Shown here piece by piece: positions 63,749 through 64,000 of a stretch of 64,000 nucleotides of DNA. Source of the stretch: Chitinophaga pinensis (GTDB taxonomy: Bacteria; Bacteroidota; Bacteroidia; NS11-12g; UBA955). The DNA lies in contig CAMBXL010000011.1 in the NCBI GenBank assembly GCA_945871905.1, forward strand, positions 20,860-84,859. The letters run 5' to 3'. Made by a program: the position numbers and the translations under genes. Numbering within the stretch: position 1 is the stretch's first letter; each line of letters starts with the position of its first letter. The notes beneath the pieces were generated by a model. The model was given only the letters and a program-made list of their open reading frames with translations. It ran no database searches and was not told where the DNA came from.

Positions 63749-63850
63749 AATAGGTGCAAAATTCAACATTATATCTTGTATTAAAAAATAGAATGTCACA
63801 ATCCTTCTATTCAAAATATTTATAAATTATAAATACTCAATTTTATTCAT

Positions 63851-63882
63851 AAAAAAAGGGCTACCAAATGGTAGCCCTTTTT
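63851..63882 (-). terminator. Bidirectional terminator after the T9SS cargo gene
   Basis: Stem GGGCTACC (63858-63865) / GGTAGCCC (63870-63877), loop AAAT, with A7 and T5 runs on the two sides. Confidence 0.85.
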
Positions 63883-63903
63883 AAGATTGATTTTAAATAT
63901 TAA

Positions 63904-64000
63904 TTACTGTAATACAACTCTTTTGTTTACAACTTGACCTTCAACAGTCAATTTGATGCTGTAAACGCCTTTAGCGTAGTCTGTCAAGTTGATTTCAAAT
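63904..64000 (-). CDS. C-terminal end of a T9SS-secreted protein, truncated by window edge
   Basis: Only the last 31 codons are in the window. The minus-strand translation, FEINLTDYAKGVYSIKLT then VEGQVVNKRVVLQ and stop, is the hallmark end of a type A T9SS sorting domain (strand, YAxGVY turn, strand, K(R)VVLQ). The rest of the protein lies to the right. The product is therefore a secreted or surface protein of unknown function. Confidence 0.85.
   Translation of the reverse strand, partial: FEINLTDYAKGVYSIKLTVEGQVVNKRVVLQ

Overview
The window comes from a member of the Bacteroidota. Four things point there: the AT-rich sequence; repeated promoters of the TTTG / 19 bp / TAnnTTTG type; many start codons without a Shine-Dalgarno sequence; and several families typical of the phylum. 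Those families include gliding/type IX secretion (T9SS) C-terminal domains, DUF4270 beside a short GT5 glycogen synthase, a GlmU-like fusion enzyme, RemB-like and PorE-like proteins, and type B ribosomal protein L31. Genus and order cannot be fixed from the sequence alone. Nearly everything looks chromosomal. There is no rRNA, no CRISPR array, no prophage and no recognisable insertion sequence. The only RNA gene found is tRNA-Asp(GTC).

Layout. 1-9.8 kb: end of a polysaccharide flippase, polA, a repeat-rich gap, two small genes, tRNA-Asp, then the minus-strand group glgA-like / DUF4270 / DAHP synthase, and an EI24 membrane protein. 9.8-18.4 kb: O-methyltransferase, dusB, CPBP protease, cdsA and a giant PKD/T9SS-secreted protein. 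18.4-27 kb: envelope proteins (DUF3108, outer-membrane barrels, lipoprotein, coiled-coil giant), the Pit phosphate transporter, and the remnant of a barrel gene. 27-36 kb: rimP-nusA, a PorE-like OmpA lipoprotein with an unusual C-terminal extension, and the possible unit ahcY / NlpC-P60 / murQ, followed by isoaspartyl peptidase. 36-45 kb: pyruvate dehydrogenase E2, tyrS, a hotdog thioesterase, smpB, the operon glmU-like / tpiA / esterase / small lipoprotein, and rpmE2. 45-60 kb: trmB, a TrpF-like protein, a LolE-type permease, glycosyltransferase and polysaccharide deacetylase, nucleotide-sugar dehydrogenase, dnaG, a RemB-like protein, uvrA, a DUF4920 lipoprotein and aconitase. 60-62.6 kb is the one clearly accessory stretch: a four-helix-bundle gene, an orphan lipoprotein, a damaged DUF4143 ATPase, a tail fragment of a second ATPase copy, and several repeat families. 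62.7-64 kb: rplS, a 2-Cys peroxiredoxin and the end of another T9SS cargo gene.

How the genes relate. Housekeeping genes for replication, repair, translation, central carbon metabolism and methyl cycling alternate with a large envelope/secretion set. Three genes end in recognisable T9SS or gliding-type C-terminal domains (13321-18417, 40955-42385, 63904-64000). A PorE-like periplasmic anchor protein and a RemB-like barrel lie in the same window, so a working T9SS is likely.

Most unusual observations. (1) Two tandem retropepsin-like domains without catalytic Asp on the C terminus of the PorE-like protein. (2) A perfectly symmetric divergent pair of -7 boxes. (3) Promoter boxes lying 4-15 nt from start codons, suggesting leaderless or nearly leaderless mRNAs. 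(4) A tyrosyl-tRNA synthetase with an altered HIGH motif. (5) A 3' barrel remnant behind pit. (6) The decaying ATPase with its duplicated tail. (7) A mosaic dispersed-repeat family. No clear new multi-gene defence or biosynthetic system was found.
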